Below the pieces are notes generated by a model, which saw nothing but the letters and a program-made list of their open reading frames with translations, had not been told where the DNA came from and did not search any database. Both the position numbers and the translations under genes were made by a program. DNA of 64,000 nucleotides from Desmodesmus armatus (Eukaryota > Chlorophyta > Chlorophyceae > Sphaeropleales > Scenedesmaceae), in the NCBI GenBank assembly GCA_007449985.2, contig VIIQ02000179.1:1-64000 (forward strand), written 5' to 3'. This document shows, piece by piece, positions 53,422-64,000 of the stretch; the first letter of the stretch is position 1, and each line of letters starts with the position of its first letter.

Positions 53422-54470
53422 GGGCCAGACTTAGCAGGATCAAAAGGTGGAGGCATAAGATTGCGCAGTCGCAGGATAAGACCTACTGATGTTGGCAACA
53501 TCAGCAGGAGCAGGAGGGGGGAGGGCGCAGGAGATCGAGCTTTTGGTGCGCCAGCCCTGTGAAGGGGCTGTCAGCCTATTTCTGATTTAGATTTGCAGCT
53601 GCATCTGCTATAGAGCGTTTGCAGCACATCACTGTTGGTTGCCAAGGTGCAAGACCAGTGGGGTTTGCCAGTGACAGCTGTCACAGCTGTCACAGCTGTT
53701 GCAGTGCGAGCTGCTCTCGTCCAAGCGCTGTGGAATTCTGATGCTGGCCAAAGTTTCGCAGGGACAGAGACCACCATTTATCGACTGGTTGACGCTGCTG
53801 TTAGGGGCACCCTGTCACTGCCACTGGTACTGCATGCAGTACAGCGCTCACTTTCATGACTTGTGCCAGCTGTCTGAGGGGCCATCTGAGGATGATCGAA
53901 GCGTGTGTTGCTACTTTGATGCTTGGATCTTGGCTCGTGCAGATCCTGTATGGAGATGCCTGCAGACAGCTTGGAATGCCAGCCTGGCATGTGTCCTTCG
54001 AGGGCCACACCTGTTCATACATCAAGGTCAAGATCAGGTGGTCCACCTGAGGTGGGTGTAATAGTCACAAAATTGCAGTTGTCCGCCAGGATCCAAAGAT
54101 GCCAGTCAAAAGATAACTGCCGGACACGATCTTACGGAAGTGTCGGAAAAGTGCATGTGCCGTTTTGAGCTACGTCGAAACTGTACGCTTATATTTTCTC
54201 GTCAATAGTGATACAGAATTATTCCTCTCTCAACGCCTTTACATCACCAGCAACAATTCCTTGCTGCTCACATGAGCACTCATGTGAGTGCTTCAGTGCT
54301 ATCTAGCACTGTCCAGTCCAAAGCTGTGTAAATGCATCGAGCTCCGATCGTGAGCATCTAGTCATCCTCAGATCATTCACACTGTGCCATCAACTCCTCT
54401 GCCCGCTCTTCAGTCTTTCAGCAGCAGACACTCTCCCTGTGCAGTAGCACTACGATGCCATCACAAGACC
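50473..54470. other. 4-kb stretch without a supportable gene
   Basis: The plus strand is T/G-rich with many short open frames but no domain or convincing splice structure; some of it may be a long 3' UTR. It includes a (CAG)22 tract at 53345-53410, a TGTCACAGC triplication near 53670-53700 and the promoter region of the next gene. Confidence 0.4.
53345..53420. repeat. (CAG)22 microsatellite
   Basis: Twenty-two uninterrupted CAG units, then CAACAGCAGCAG, outside any supported gene. Confidence 0.95.
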
Positions 54471-57400
54471 ATGCAGCACATCCTGCATCTCAAATGGCTG
54501 GTTATGTATGTTCTGGTTGTTACAGCTGCTGTGACGGTTGCCTCACCTCTTGCAGCAACAGTAGCAGACGGCATTGACGTAGCACCAGCTCAGCCAGCTG
54601 CAGTCGCTGCAGGTCAGACGTTCTGCAACATCAGTATCAAGGGTGATGCTGGCGGCGAGATCAGCACAGCTAGCATCATCTGTCAAGGAGCTCCTGCTGT
54701 ATGGATGTCCAACAAAGCCCTTCTGGACCCGTTCAAGGGCACATTCCAAGGCATCACCTTGCAGCCGGAGTGCACCTCGTTTTTTGACAAAACGAGCTGC
54801 TTGCTGGGTATTTGTCAGACCACAGGCACTGTGCAGATACATGCTTCCATTGAGGGTGTTGAGGGGGTGCAGAACATACTCTGCATTGGTGGCAGCAGCA
54901 GGGTGCATTTGCAGTCTAGCTTGATTGCCAACAACACGGCCAGAGCTGTGGTCATTTTTGGCACTGCTGATACACAAATCACAGTGAATGCAAGCAAAAT
55001 CCTGGGCAACAGACCAAGCAGTACAGTTTGGCCTGGTGCTGGCATGCTGGTGATGGGCAACGCAAGTGTGCTTGTGTTGAACAGCAGCATTGCAGGAAAT
55101 GTAGGTTCTCATGCTGGGGGTGGCTTGGCAGTCAATCACGGGTCCCAGGTCACTTTAGTGGGCTCCTGCATTTGTGATAATATTATTCATGGTGGTACAC
55201 AGATGGGCCTGGGAGGTGGTGTGTACATGGCTGGCAATGCCTCGGTGACTTTGACACACGGCAGCCGAGTGTCCAACAACTTTGTGTTGCCTGGACAGGG
55301 TGGTGGGGTGTATCTGTGTGACAATGCACGGCTTGTGGTGTCCCATGGCAGTGCTATATCAGACAACCTTGCAGTTGAGTGTGCTGGTGGGGGTGTGTGT
55401 GCCCGCGGAAATGCTAGCTTGGTCATTGACAGCAACAGCACCATCGCGGGCAATGTTGCAACAAATAACACTGGTGGGGGTGTCTTCTTGAGTGACTCCG
55501 CTGTCTTTACATTGTCTGGTGGCAGCAGCATCGCTGGCAACCGTGCTCTCAATGCATCTGGGGGCGGGCTTGCTGTGGTGAGGAAGGCGCGAGTCAGTGT
55601 CACAGGCGCAAGCCGCATTGTGCGTAACCGCGCCACCAATTACAGTGGCGGTGGTGTTTTTGTGTCGGGCCAAGCACACGTCAGTTTAGGCGAAGGCACC
55701 TTGCTTGCAGGCAACGCAGCCACTGGCAGGTCAGCGGATGAGGGTGTGGCACTAGGAGGGGCCATTGCTGTGGCTGGCTCAGCTTCCGTCACCCTCTCAG
55801 GAGTGGAGGTTACCAGCAACTCTGCAGTTGGTGCAGGGGGGCTCGTGGCTGGTGGCAATGCTACAGTTGTCATTGTGTCAAGCAGGGTCACTAGAAACAA
55901 TGCCACTGAGAATTCAGGGGGCGGCTTGGCGGTGACCATGAATGCGACTGTGACTGTCACTGGCGGGAGTGTCATTGCTGACAACACTGGTTTTGGTGCC
56001 GGTGGGGCTTTCCTGATGCAGAATGGGTCGTTGTTTGTTGCCGATGGCAGTGTTGTCAGGCAGAACGATGCCAGGGAGTCCATAGGAGGTGGCTTGTATG
56101 CCACTGACAATTCCGTTGTTGACATTGGTACAGGTGTGCAGTTTCTGGACAACAGAGTCGCCCAGCTTCGAGCTGGCCAGGATATAGTTGTCGTTGACAG
56201 GGTGCGGCTGCATGTGGATGACTCTGTTTTGGGTGGTGAAGGGGCGTTGACAAAGTGCAGCGCTACTGTGTACATGGCCACATACATTTGTGGTGTTGGA
56301 GAGTATCTCACAAATGGCTACTGTGCCTGTTGCCAGGCTCACACCTACAGCTATGCAAGCCTGCATCGCAATACACAGTGTGAGAGATGCCCAGAGTTTG
56401 CGTTTTGCCCAGGTGCAGACAAGGTTCTGCCCTTGGCTGGTTACTGGCACTCTTCCCCTCAGTCTACGCAGATGCATCAATGCCCACTGCAGACCGCAGC
56501 TTGTGGGGAGCATGGGGTTTGTCAGAAAGGCTATCAAGGGAACTTGTGTGGTGCGTGTGCTGCTGGTTTTGGCATGCGGCAGCCGTTGCGCTGTGGGCAG
56601 TGTATGTCGCCGCAGCGGCAGCTGGCAATCTATCTTTTGCTGTCCGGCTTGACGATTGTGTTCATCACCCTGACTGTACACTTGACTTGGAGAGATAATC
56701 AGCAGCACGGTGCACAGTTGAGGGCATCCGATTTGATCAAGGTGTTGGTGCTGTACTTGCAGTACATTGTCATTGTTGGCAGCATCTCTGCGCCGTTTCC
56801 TGAAGCATTGAAGGTTGTCTTTGAGGCAGCGTCTGTCGTGTTTGGGGCGGCATCTGGCAATGTGCTGTCGCTCGACTGTGTCCTGACGCACTACTTGCCA
56901 GCTTCGACGCTGCCCTTGTCAATTCAGCGACAGCTCGTGAACGTTATGGCGCCAGTGTTGGTGTTTTTTTCGGTGATGCTGCTGCTTTTGGCACTGTCAG
57001 GCTTTGTGGCGCTTTGGAGAAGGTTGTGCTTGCGGCTAAGAGGGCGTCGCGGACGTGTCGCGCTGCAGTCGAGCGGCAGGCAGTTCAGCGTCTTCCGGCA
57101 CTGGCCTATGGTTGCCATCATCGTCTTGTTTTATGCTTACCCAACGCTCGTCAAAGCATCTCTGAGCTTCTTCGCCTGCTTGCCGATCGATGACGCTTTG
57201 GGTCCCTCAGCCGAGTATGCCATGCGCAACCACAGCGCAGGCTATTGGGTGTATGATGGGCTGAATCAGGAGTGCTTTTTGGGTTGGCACAAAATCTGGG
57301 CGATGGGTTTGGGTCTGCCAGCTGTTCTCATATTTTGTCTGTTGCTGCCGGTTGGATTGTTCTGCTTTTTGTGGTTCAGCAAAAGCAGGGTTGCGCACGC

Positions 57401-57926
57401 AGATTTCAGAGAGCAGTATGGTTTCCTCTACCGCAACTATGCAGACAATAGGGTTTGGTGGGAGCCGATATGGATGGCACAGACCGTGCTGCTGTCTGTT
57501 GTATCTGTGTTCCACTTCAGCATACAAGCCTACTACTCTGTTCTGCTGCTGGGCGGTCTGTTTGTTGGAAGCGCAGTCCTGCAGGCTGTAGCTAAACCCT
57601 ATGCTGAGCGCAAACTGCACGTGCTGCAGCTGGCAGCTATGACATGCCTTTACTCAACAGCATACTGCACTCTGGCGCTGTTCACCGTGTATGGCTACCA
57701 TCCATCATCAGCTGCGGCTCCTGTGGCCATTTCTGTTCTCATGATCACTCTCAACTGTGCTTTCATACTGTGGAGTTTGTACGCCATCGTATCAGCTGCT
57801 GTGGGCAGGCCTGTTGGACTAGCGGCAGTGCGGAAGGTGGCAACATGCTGTTGTGCACCAAGGCTGTGTGGCTGCTCGCGTGTTGTGGTGCAGTTGCCGA
57901 GCGGCAGTGCCCAGCTGAGCTGCTGA
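54471..57926 (+). CDS. Right-handed beta-helix receptor-like protein with Cys-rich stalk and eight membrane segments
   Basis: Single exon, 1151 aa from ATG 54471. The frame is open a little upstream, but the first in-frame ATG is followed directly by a signal peptide (MQHILHLKWLVMYVLVVTAA). Residues about 130-600 are parallel beta-helix repeats (N.A.V.IS...I..N.A...GGG(V/L)), as in pectate-lyase/polymorphic-membrane-protein folds. Residues 613-700 form a GCC2/GCC3- and EGF-like Cys-rich stalk (NTQCERCPEFAFCPG, CGEHGVCQKGYQGNLCGAC). About eight hydrophobic helices follow: near 717-740, 755-778, 821-848, 880-907, 943-970, 1018-1043 and two more before 1120. The plan fits a large family of algal surface proteins with a carbohydrate-binding-like ectodomain and a TRP-like membrane part. 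Ligand and activity are unknown. Several N-glycosylation-like N-x-S/T sites are present. Confidence 0.9.
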   Translation: MQHILHLKWLVMYVLVVTAAVTVASPLAATVADGIDVAPAQPAAVAAGQTFCNISIKGDAGGEISTASIICQGAPAVWMSNKALLDPFKGTFQGITLQPECTSFFDKTSCLLGICQTTGTVQIHASIEGVEGVQNILCIGGSSRVHLQSSLIANNTARAVVIFGTADTQITVNASKILGNRPSSTVWPGAGMLVMGNASVLVLNSSIAGNVGSHAGGGLAVNHGSQVTLVGSCICDNIIHGGTQMGLGGGVYMAGNASVTLTHGSRVSNNFVLPGQGGGVYLCDNARLVVSHGSAISDNLAVECAGGGVCARGNASLVIDSNSTIAGNVATNNTGGGVFLSDSAVFTLSGGSSIAGNRALNASGGGLAVVRKARVSVTGASRIVRNRATNYSGGGVFVSGQAHVSLGEGTLLAGNAATGRSADEGVALGGAIAVAGSASVTLSGVEVTSNSAVGAGGLVAGGNATVVIVSSRVTRNNATENSGGGLAVTMNATVTVTGGSVIADNTGFGAGGAFLMQNGSLFVADGSVVRQNDARESIGGGLYATDNSVVDIGTGVQFLDNRVAQLRAGQDIVVVDRVRLHVDDSVLGGEGALTKCSATVYMATYICGVGEYLTNGYCACCQAHTYSYASLHRNTQCERCPEFAFCPGADKVLPLAGYWHSSPQSTQMHQCPLQTAACGEHGVCQKGYQGNLCGACAAGFGMRQPLRCGQCMSPQRQLAIYLLLSGLTIVFITLTVHLTWRDNQQHGAQLRASDLIKVLVLYLQYIVIVGSISAPFPEALKVVFEAASVVFGAASGNVLSLDCVLTHYLPASTLPLSIQRQLVNVMAPVLVFFSVMLLLLALSGFVALWRRLCLRLRGRRGRVALQSSGRQFSVFRHWPMVAIIVLFYAYPTLVKASLSFFACLPIDDALGPSAEYAMRNHSAGYWVYDGLNQECFLGWHKIWAMGLGLPAVLIFCLLLPVGLFCFLWFSKSRVAHADFREQYGFLYRNYADNRVWWEPIWMAQTVLLSVVSVFHFSIQAYYSVLLLGGLFVGSAVLQAVAKPYAERKLHVLQLAAMTCLYSTAYCTLALFTVYGYHPSSAAAPVAISVLMITLNCAFILWSLYAIVSAAVGRPVGLAAVRKVATCCCAPRLCGCSRVVVQLPSGSAQLSC

Positions 57927-58499
57927 TCAGCATCATTGGCAGCTGCAGCAGCTTCTTGTTGAGCTGGCTTGCTTCTCAGTTGAATGTACCAGGGATGGCT
58001 GCCTGACATATCAAGCGTATCACTGCTGCTGCAGCTTTGTGGCGTGACCTTCACGGCAACTGCCGGCAGCGCTGAGTTTGCTTGGCAATGTACTGCTCCT
58101 GTAGTAGTGTGGTTAAGTCGTGTTCCTGTCATCAGACGGTTTGAGTTTGACTCGTGCCCATTGTGAGAGGTGCGGCAGCATCTTCTGGTGTACGAGTGTC
58201 TGATATCCCAGGGCTGGCACGTGCCACTAGGCGGTGCTAGGCACAACACTGAAAACAAAAATGCTGCTGGAATCGACGGCTGGCTTGCTGGGTGATTTCA
58301 ATCGCCCTCATCCTTGACCTGAGAGACTGGGGTACGACAAGTTGAAGGCCCTGTGGGCACCCTCAGGAGCCCTTGGCTCGCTGGCTGGTGCCCAGGTTGG
58401 GACTCTGGTCCCCAATTACTGCACTGTTACTGTACTGTAACTAAACCATGATTTGCAGCGCATTGGATAGGTGTCTTGTAGTGTCTTGATGATATGCAC
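57927..58499. other. 3' region of the beta-helix gene
   Basis: No gene. A TGTAA at 58436-58440 is a candidate poly(A) signal about 510 bp after the stop. Confidence 0.4.
58436..58440 (+). terminator. TGTAA poly(A)-type signal
   Basis: Lies within CTGTTACTGTACTGTAAC downstream of the beta-helix gene; chosen by analogy with Chlamydomonas signals. Confidence 0.35.
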
Positions 58500-61400
58500 T
58501 GCATCAGCAGGGCAGTGTCTTTGTTGGCCATATCATATGCAGTGCTGTGTTGTCTTTTCTGAACTTCTGTGAACCAAACATTTCTTGTGAATCCCAATTG
58601 CAAACTTCCACAGCGATCCCAGCCCCACACTCTCCATGCCACCAAAGTGAACATACGTCAGAACATATTGCCCCAAGAGTGAACCAGAAGCCAACAAGGG
58701 CGCCACCACAAAGCAAAACCCAGACAACATCCACCAAGGGACAGTTGCTGTAGTTCCCTGCCACACACTTCCACTGCAAACTCACAACCCGACGCACATA
58801 CGCTTGCTGCTCTCACTGCTAAAGTATGAAGCACGCCACCATGCACAATGACCAGGATCGCCACAGCATAGGGCACGCTGCTGTTCAAGCTGGCCGTACC
58901 AGGGCAACAGAAATGACAGCCCTGCAGGAGCAGATAGCACGCACGTGTGTGAGCCAATCATGATGGTCAGCGTGGTTCTGATCAAGAGTCCACATGCGCA
59001 GCTGCTCAACCAGGTTGCACATGTTGCACCTCAGATGCCTTGCCACCGCCAGATATCAGGCTCCTTGCATGCACCCCCCCCCCGCCCCTTCGTGCACACA
59101 CCTGCCGCGTTATGCAGACACACCAATCGACAGTACTACCGACGGGTCCAGCATGATGCCAGCAGCACTGCTGACGTCAAACGATAAGCAGGACGCTGCG
59201 CGCTGTGCAGTTGACAGGCTTGCACCACATTAACCTTACCAGATGTGGGGCAGAGCAGAGGACCAGCCGCGCGTGTGTTCTTGGCCTCAAATGTGTACTT
59301 GGACTTTCCGGGACCTCCGACTTGATGGTTGAGGGTGACATCTTGGCGGGACCTTGCTTGTGCTCTGGACCTCATGGTTGAGGGTGGCATCTTGGCGGGA
59401 CCTTGCTTCAAGTTCAGTGTTTGTAGCTCCTGTAGACAGACATACTTCAGGGGCATGGCGCCGCCTGTAGACAGGTACTACTGGTGTGCACTGCAACCAG
59501 CGCCTGCACAGCAACAGTGATGACAGCATGCAGCACCCACTTTCAGCCGCTGATCACAGCTCCCTGGCGCTTTGCATCAAGCCCAGGCTCTAATGCACCC
59601 CCGCCACCAGTTTGCCGCCCTACCAAAAAGGGCAATTCATGGCAGCAGCGCAAGCTAAGCACTGCGGGTGATGCTCAGGAGGGGCCATCCAACTGACACA
59701 TCTTCCGACGGGCGACACAGTTGGTCATATGCTGTCAACAGCAACAGGCACCCACCTAGCACAGATGACACATGTGAGATGGTGACTTCCCGGCGCTGAT
59801 ATTGCGAAGATAGCCTGCAGATTCAGTCGCATCTGCAGCCAGGCATCAACAGGCAGCAGGCACAACAGCAGCAGAGTCAACAGCTCTGAATATTGATGGA
59901 ATCGTGCCTGAGGCTGCAGCAGAGCAAGCAGCGACACTACACACCCTCAAAAGGCAGCAGTTGGGTACGGGGCACACACGTCTGGGTGGTTGCAGCAGCA
60001 CTGAACCTCACCTTCAGAGACCTGAACGGTCAAGCATCTGCATGGCTCAAACTTGCGCATCCTGGGCACCAAGTAGCCTATAGAGTTTCCAGGGCTGTCT
60101 GGGTGTTGTCCACTGCCAGCTTACAGAGTAGGTGCAACAGCGGATGGGAAGCAGGCGCACCCTACACACACATACCACAAGCACACTCACATTCTGGTTT
60201 CCAAAAAGCTTGGCATGTTGCTGATGGATTGGTCACCACTTGGCGCGAAGGACGCACACACACACTGCAGCTGCTTCACAGATGGGTTGTAAAGGCCACG
60301 AAATTGGTCATGCACTGCTGATGCACCTGCTCACCTTCGGCCAGAGGGACGCGCAACAGCATTGCCACGTTGCACAGCTGCACCGGCTGCTCTTCTGCTG
60401 CCAACCCTGTTGCCAGCAGCCAACTCCTGTGGTGGGGTACAACGGATGGGGTGGGGGAGATTGCAAACAACCTTACACGATGCCACACCACGATGTGCAT
60501 GCCCAAAGCACCAGCAGCTGCCACCAGCTGAACAGGCACCCTCCCTTTCTGCAGCAGGTGCTGAGTATGCCACAACTTGACCAGCATTTGCACTGCTGTA
60601 CTACGCTGCGCACTGATGCTGCGCACGGAGCAGGGGCTGCTTCTTCAGGACGGCACTGGCTGCCAGTCTGACGCGGTTAGGCATGCGCGCTGAGGGTGTA
60701 GCTTTCAGCACTTGCAGGCCTGTTGGAGTCTGTTTCTTATTCAGCCGAAGCCACCAGCGCAGCAAACCGCCGTAACACGCGCGTGCTGCTGTCAGATAGA
60801 CGGACCCACCTGTGTCCCTCCAGGAGGCCATACTGCTGTTGGTGCCGTCGTTGCAGCTGCCACCAGCAGCAGCCTGCGCGCCACCCCAAGCTGCTGCCAC
60901 CATACACCATGACCTGCAGCAGCGAGCAGCAGTAAAGGAAGGGGTTGAGCGGCATACTGGTTGAGCTACAGCACCGGCATCAGCAGCACCTGGGTAGTGG
61001 TCGCCTGCTTCCCCTGCCACATGCAGTATGCCCTCCATTATGCTGCAGCTGCTGCTGCTGTTGTTTATGTTGCCATGACAGACGCAATGTTGCACAATAA
61101 GGCAGGACACTTCAGGTCCCAGTGTAAGCTTTCAGCACAGCATATGCTGCGCCGCAGGTGTTACTGGCCTGTGCTCAAACTCACAGTCCAACCAAGACCA
61201 ACAAGCAGCATATGCCGCCAACTGAATGCCCAACTTACCGCGCACTTGCTAGGCAGGCCGCCAAACATGTTGCTCCTGCCATTGCCAAAGCTGCTGCTGC
61301 CACAGCCACAACTGCTGCTACGGCTCCCAGCACTTGCAGCCTTGGCGGCTTGGGTGAAACAGTGGCAGCAGCAGTGCTCCTGCAGCACGTGCAAGACAGG
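58500..61400 (-). CDS. Multi-exon polytopic membrane protein, not resolved
   Basis: Several minus-strand segments between plausible splice sites are hydrophobic. The clearest exon is 59913-59756 (CTGCAG acceptor, AG|GTGGGT donor, phase 0 in and phase 2 out), reading YSELLTLLLLCLLPVDAWL and NLQAIFAISAP. Others are 61388-61237 (GAVAAVVAVAAAALAMAGA), near 60560-60490 (VPVQLVAAAGALGMHIVVW), near 60430-60340 (WLLATGLAAEEQPVQLCN), 59202-59140 (YRLTSAVLLASCWT) and near 58760-58600 (VVAPLLASGSLLGQYVLTY). Orientation and spacing suggest one gene coding for a membrane protein, but I could not chain all exons in phase, and start and stop are unknown. No family is recognised. Confidence 0.4.
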
Positions 61401-62938
61401 GAGGGACGGGGATTACACACAGCAGCAATTTACAGGAGCTTGAGCTGCCAGCAATGCTGAGCATCAGCTTGTGCATCCTTGGTCTGCGATGCGCATAGTG
61501 ATCACTGCAGTGGATCAAACACAAACATAAACACTCAGCACAGTGCTGACATGTCAACACTGTGATTGTGCTACAACCACTCCTCTGGGCTTGAAACAGG
61601 GCCGCAGCTGCTGTGCCAACACACCACACGGCTGCTCTTCCAGGTCCCCATGAGCTGGTGCTGAGAAGTGGACAAAAGGCAACATGGATGCATGCAGAGC
61701 TGCACCTGCAAATATCCTCGTTTAACTTGGCTCAACCTGCGGCCGTGAAGCCCCAAAGGTGGGCCCCTGCAGCTGAGTGCCACATGATCAGGGGAAGATC
61801 AGCACCTGGCTCGCACCAGGGTGAGTCCGAGCTCTCTCAACCGATACCTTGAGGGCCTAAATCAAAGTAAGACTTGATGTGGCCTTCTGAAAGGACTTTG
61901 GTAAGCTATTGTGGAGCCACGACATGACGCTGGAGTGAAAGCGGCAGCACACACAACTGCAGATGCAGCAAACTGACGGTTTGAAAATGATCAACAGCTC
62001 AAGGAGGCAATAGGGTCGATGCTCTGCCTGATGATGAGCCTTGGGTCGAACGTCTTGACAGAAGAAAGCACAACCAAGGTTATCAAAATCGTCTTCATGT
62101 AAAAAAGTTTTGGTATCCCTTGACAGACCCCCTCACAACTTGCCTGGGCCCTGAAGTTGTAAACCCAGCCTGCTTCATATCCCTGCGTCCCCACAATTGC
62201 CACCCACTGTTTCCAGCTGGCAATCTTGGCGAAAAATATCGCCTCTTGCAGCTTGGTGCAGCAGACAGAGTGTTTGCCCACAGCAGCAGATCCTGTCACG
62301 GGCATTTTCACTCCAGCAGAGAACACAGTGACAGGCTATCAAATGACCATGAGCTTTCATCTGGCTTCATTGGCAGTTGTCTCGGCGGACCTTACCACGG
62401 TGCCAGGCTTCGCGGTAATTTTGTTTGGCACTACAGACGGCTTCCCCGTCCTGTTTGGGCCCCAGCAACTGACGTAGGCCTCCTTGAATCAAGAGTAGTT
62501 CTGAACAATACCAACCACGTCGAGTGGTGGCCTGGTGTGGGCTTGCAGACGCAGTGAAATAATGATGGTGTCACAGATGGCCCCGTTTTGCACCAGCATT
62601 GGCACTCCCACGGCGCAACAGCAGCCCAAACTCATACGTACGAGTTATGAGTGGTGTCCTCATGCATATACGTCTCGTGGTTGCGCCCACTGCCCCTAAC
62701 TTGCTGCTGTCTGTGCTAGGGTGGCGGCTTTCTAATGTGTTAGGTTAAACGTTAGCTAATTAGCTACGGTAGATAACAGTAGATGTACGGTCCTCTTGGA
62801 AGGCATATACCGTTAGGTCAAACCAGTTTTTACACAAAACGCCACAGCAGCGCCATTAGAGCGGCACTTAGGCCCGTATAGTCAACATGATCTATATTGC
62901 GCATAGCTCAGAGCACTCTCGAGCCCTCTGACGTCAAC
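61401..62938. other. Unassigned stretch
   Basis: Both strands are open near 61990-62560 (plus: TVTGYQMTMSFHLASLAVV; minus: EAIFFAKIASWKQWVAIVG) and I cannot decide which, if either, is coding. Nothing else is supportable. Confidence 0.3.
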
Positions 62939-64000
62939 ATGGCACTCCAGCAGCAGGCGATCACTGGGTCGATCAGCAAGCTGCTTCATGTCCTGAGCGG
63001 CCTGTTGACGTTGCCCAAGAGTGTTGAGAACTTATGTGCGTGTCCTGTGGCCGTGGTGTGTGCATATTGTCTGCCTGTGGCCTGTGCTGTGGCCTGTACT
63101 GTGATGGATGAGTGGATCAACACATGTTCTGCATGCAGAGAGCACTCGGCGCTCAGTAGTTTGGCTTAAAACATAACTTTGTCATCCATCTTATTTATTT
63201 CTGGCTTTCTTGCGGCGTGCACACTGCTTATGCCGGGACCCTTGGTACCATGTAACGAAGTTTCTAACGAACGTTAGAATAAACGTTAGAACTAACGTGA
63301 GTCTAACGTTAGCTGCAGATGACCCCCACGTTATGACGCCACCCTAGTCTGTGCTGCATTGCAATGGTGTGCATCGCTGCAGGATGATGGGGCCAGGGCA
63401 CTGCTGCTGCAGCTTCAGATGATGGAGGGGAGAGTGATATATCACAAGGAGCAGGCTCAAAAGTACAAGGGCTTGTACGAGACGGTGAGTAAGAGGCTTC
63501 AGCGCATCTGCTGTGTCTGTGCCTGTGACCATGCCACCCAGCCTGGGCCCCACTGGGATGGCTGACCTTCTGGATGGCTGGTGCTGCTGCTGCCGCTGCG
63601 CCAGCACCAGCAGCAGCAGCAGCATAGATCAAGCAAAAGTGCGGCTGCATGGAAGTTACACATGAGATCCTGACCACCGCTGATGGAACTCACTGAGTCA
63701 AGCACAAGGCCTGTGGTGGCGGCTGGCCTTCGCATACTTTGCATACTGACTTGCTAAGACAGCAAAGCAGCACTGCTGCCATTTTGTCCGGGAAACACAA
63801 AGCATTATGTCCGTCCACTTGCGCGCTTATACCGCCCCTGCTGGCTGCGGCTCCTGCACTCACTGCTGCCCTGCAGGTCAAGGAGATGCTGTCGGAGGAC
63901 ACTGTGCTGGAGCGCAAGAATGATGCCCTCAAATATGACAACCAGGTGCTGCAGGACGAGAACAACAAGCTGGAGCTCGTCAATCAAGAGCTCAAGCAGG
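62939..64000 (+). CDS. Coiled-coil protein, 5' part, runs off the right edge
   Basis: Exon 1 starts at ATG 62939 (MALQQQAITGSISKLLHVL) and ends at a GTG-type donor at 63055 (phase 0) or possibly 63035. Exon 2 is 63383-63484 (DDGARALLLQLQMMEGRVIY, EQAQKYKGLYET). Exon 3 starts at 63877 (VKEMLSEDTVLERKN, DNQVLQDENNKLELVN) and continues past 64000. Exons 2 and 3 join in phase 0. The heptad-like spacing of Leu/Met with Glu/Gln/Lys predicts a coiled coil. No family is recognised; a cytoskeletal or ciliary protein is possible but unproven. Confidence 0.65.
63255..63312. repeat. AACGTTAG cluster in intron 1 of the coiled-coil gene
   Basis: Four AACGTTAG/CTAACG motifs in 58 bp, including the perfect palindrome CTAACGTTAG. 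A related AAACGTTAGCTAATTAGCTA lies at 62747-62767 upstream of the gene. Confidence 0.6.

Noticed and set aside
55914..56891. A 325-codon minus-strand open frame
   Set aside because: It is antisense to the beta-helix protein gene, whose plus frame has clear domains; the minus frame has no recognisable composition.
61991..62557. A gene on either strand
   Set aside because: Both strands are open with moderately plausible peptides and no splice support decides between them.
1..64000. tRNA, rRNA or organellar genes
   Set aside because: I found no cloverleaf-type or rRNA-like sequence that I could support by eye.

Overview
This window is nuclear DNA from a green alga, most probably a chlorophycean (core chlorophyte). 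The pointers are: many short phased exons with GT-AG introns; TGTAA motifs downstream of several stops; abundant (CAG)n/(CTG)n tracts that encode polyQ/polyA/polyS in exons or lie against 3' splice sites in introns; long (GT)n and (G)n runs; short plant-type (TTTAGGG) telomere-like patches; and gene families typical of algae. I cannot name the species from sequence alone.

Layout. 0.4-1.7 kb (-): part of a secreted low-complexity protein. 6.0-8.9 kb (+): a membrane protein with a Cys-rich ectodomain. 10.5-13.2 kb (-): a SET-domain methyltransferase with a 560-residue low-complexity tail. 14.1-16.5 kb (-): decayed coding DNA, possibly a transposase. 17.8-27.1 kb (-): a 13-exon AZG/AzgA-type purine permease, reconstructed with consistent splice phases to 615 aa. 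27.3-30.4 kb (-): a PRA1/ARL6IP5-like membrane-trafficking protein. 31.1-32.9 kb (+): a 5'-truncated LINE. 34.9-45.1 kb (+): a 14-exon YwrD-type gamma-glutamyltransferase, reconstructed to 603 aa. 46.5-50.5 kb (+): a nuclear protein with an AT-hook and a RAMA-like C-terminus. 54.5-57.9 kb (+): a right-handed beta-helix receptor-like membrane protein. 58.5-61.4 kb (-): an unresolved multi-exon membrane protein. 62.9 kb to the right edge (+): the start of a coiled-coil protein. The genes are independent transcription units; nothing suggests a shared pathway beyond membrane and purine/glutathione housekeeping roles.

The most striking structure cuts across the genes. Exon edges (the 3' part of an exon plus its 5' splice site, or a 3' splice site plus the 5' part of an exon) are repeatedly copied in tandem into the adjoining intron, with spacings of about 50-300 bp. 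Each exon survives as one complete copy, flanked by up to five partial copies that usually keep their splice-site dinucleotides. It occurs on about seventeen exon edges in the gamma-glutamyltransferase, purine permease, PRA1 and SET genes and one unidentified exon. It explains much of the intron length and raises the question of how correct splice sites are chosen among near-identical decoys.

Mobile DNA is also present: three foldback elements, LINE 3' ends in the purine-permease introns, and a dispersed repeat found three times, always inside introns beside poly(C)/(CA)n tracts. Large parts of 1.7-5.9, 8.9-10.4, 45.1-46.5 and 50.5-54.4 kb show no gene I can support.
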